Positions 5,665-6,157 of a DNA stretch of 6,157 bases are shown here, one piece after another. The translations under genes and the position numbers were made by a program. The DNA lies in assembly GCA_900321265.1 (NCBI GenBank), contig ONVJ01000248.1:1-6157 (forward strand), given 5' to 3'. The notes beneath the pieces were generated by a model that saw only the letters and a list, made by a program, of their open reading frames with translations, was not told the origin of the DNA and did not search any database. Position 1 is the first letter of the stretch; each line of letters begins with the position of its first letter. The stretch comes from an uncultured Eubacteriales bacterium (GTDB lineage: Bacteria > Bacillota > Clostridia > Oscillospirales > CAG-272).

Positions 5665-6157
5665 ATTTCGCCATGAGCAGATCGAAGTGCTCGAGGTTGA
5701 AGCAGAGGTCACGGAGGAACTTCGCCGCCGGGGCACCGTCGAGGGCGCGGTGGTCGAAGGTGAGCGAGAGGCCCATGGCGTCGTAGAAGACGTCATGTCC
5801 GTTGACCTGCTTGACTCTTCTCGTGACGCAGTCGACGCCGAGTATCGCAGTCTGAGGCGGATTGATGACGGGGGTGAAGCTCTCGACTCCGAGCGAGCCG
5901 AGGTTGGTGACGGTGAAGGAGCCGCCGGTCAGAAGATCGGGGCTGATGCTTCCCGCCTGCGCCGCCTTGATCAGCTCCTTGGCTTTGCCCGACAGCTCGT
6001 TGAGCGTCAGGGTGTCGGCAGAGAAGAGGGTGGGCACGATAAGTCCGCGGGGGGTGTCGACGGCGATGCCGAGGTTCGCGTGGGCGAAATATCTCATGAC
6101 GTCACGGTCGGCCAGATAGTTGGCGTTGACGTCGCGGTGGGAAAGCAGCGTGCGCGA
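5663..6157 (-). CDS. Dihydrolipoyl acyltransferase (E2), C-terminal catalytic domain (5' end outside window)
   Basis: The frame is open to the right edge and 164 residues are visible; the ATG at 6097 is internal. E2 forms the complex core and transfers the acyl group from its lipoyl arm to CoA. The fragment matches the 2-oxo acid dehydrogenase acyltransferase fold: N-A-N-Y-L near residue 13, the G30-I-A-V-D-T-P-R-G-L-I-V-P strand region, the F81-T-V-T-N-L-G-S-L-G segment, N99-P-P-Q-T-A-I-L-G, and the active-site signature D135-H-R-A-L-D-G with H136 and D140. The C-terminal end is typical of the family. The lipoyl domain(s), the peripheral-subunit-binding domain and the start lie beyond the window, so the number of lipoyl arms is unknown. 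The usual catalytic residues are present, so the domain should be active. Specificity (acetyl, branched acyl or other) cannot be assigned. Confidence 0.95.
   Translation of the reverse strand, partial: SRTLLSHRDVNANYLADRDVMRYFAHANLGIAVDTPRGLIVPTLFSADTLTLNELSGKAKELIKAAQAGSISPDLLTGGSFTVTNLGSLGVESFTPVINPPQTAILGVDCVTRRVKQVNGHDVFYDAMGLSLTFDHRALDGAPAAKFLRDLCFNLEHFDLLMAK

Noticed and set aside
6095..6097. ATG as start codon of the E2 gene
   Set aside because: The frame continues upstream to the window edge with residues typical of the acyltransferase domain (NANYL), so the ATG is internal.

Overview
The window is dominated by one minus-strand gene cluster for a 2-oxo acid dehydrogenase multienzyme complex. 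In transcription order it contains the C-terminal catalytic part of a dihydrolipoyl acyltransferase (E2, cut by the right edge), a complete dihydrolipoyl dehydrogenase (E3), a single polypeptide that fuses the alpha and beta halves of the thiamine-diphosphate-dependent E1 decarboxylase, and, behind a terminator-like hairpin, a lipoate-protein ligase (LplA). A convergent plus-strand gene enters from the left edge. It encodes the end of a probable cell-wall-anchored surface protein with a sorting signal of the SPxTGD type.

The genes form a coherent unit. E1 would decarboxylate a 2-oxo acid and pass the acyl group to lipoyl arms on E2, E2 would transfer it to CoA, E3 would reoxidise the lipoyl arms with NAD+, and LplA would attach the lipoyl cofactor. 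The substrate (pyruvate, branched-chain 2-oxo acid or acetoin) cannot be settled from these sequences. E2-E3-E1 are tightly spaced (12 and 21 nt gaps), with Shine-Dalgarno-like sites before E3 and E1. LplA is separated by 71 nt holding a perfect 12-bp GC-rich hairpin, has no visible Shine-Dalgarno site, and starts directly after an in-frame stop codon.

The sortase-type signal, the Shine-Dalgarno sites and the fused E1 would suit a Gram-positive anaerobe of the Clostridia (Oscillospirales-like), but this is inference and other lineages carry fused E1 proteins. The minus-strand cluster is clearly GC-rich (by eye about 60% or more), while the left 625 bases are nearer 45%, so there is a composition step at the convergent junction.

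Layout: 2-625 plus-strand surface protein tail; 626-701 convergent gap with a weak candidate terminator; 702-1706 lplA; 1707-1777 hairpin region; 1778-4252 fused E1; 4274-5650 E3; 5663-6157 E2 fragment. No tRNA, rRNA, CRISPR array, insertion sequence or long repeat was seen. The most notable points are the fused E1 with two insertions in its thiamine-diphosphate domain and the hairpin-guarded, Shine-Dalgarno-less lplA start. I found nothing that supports a wholly new system.
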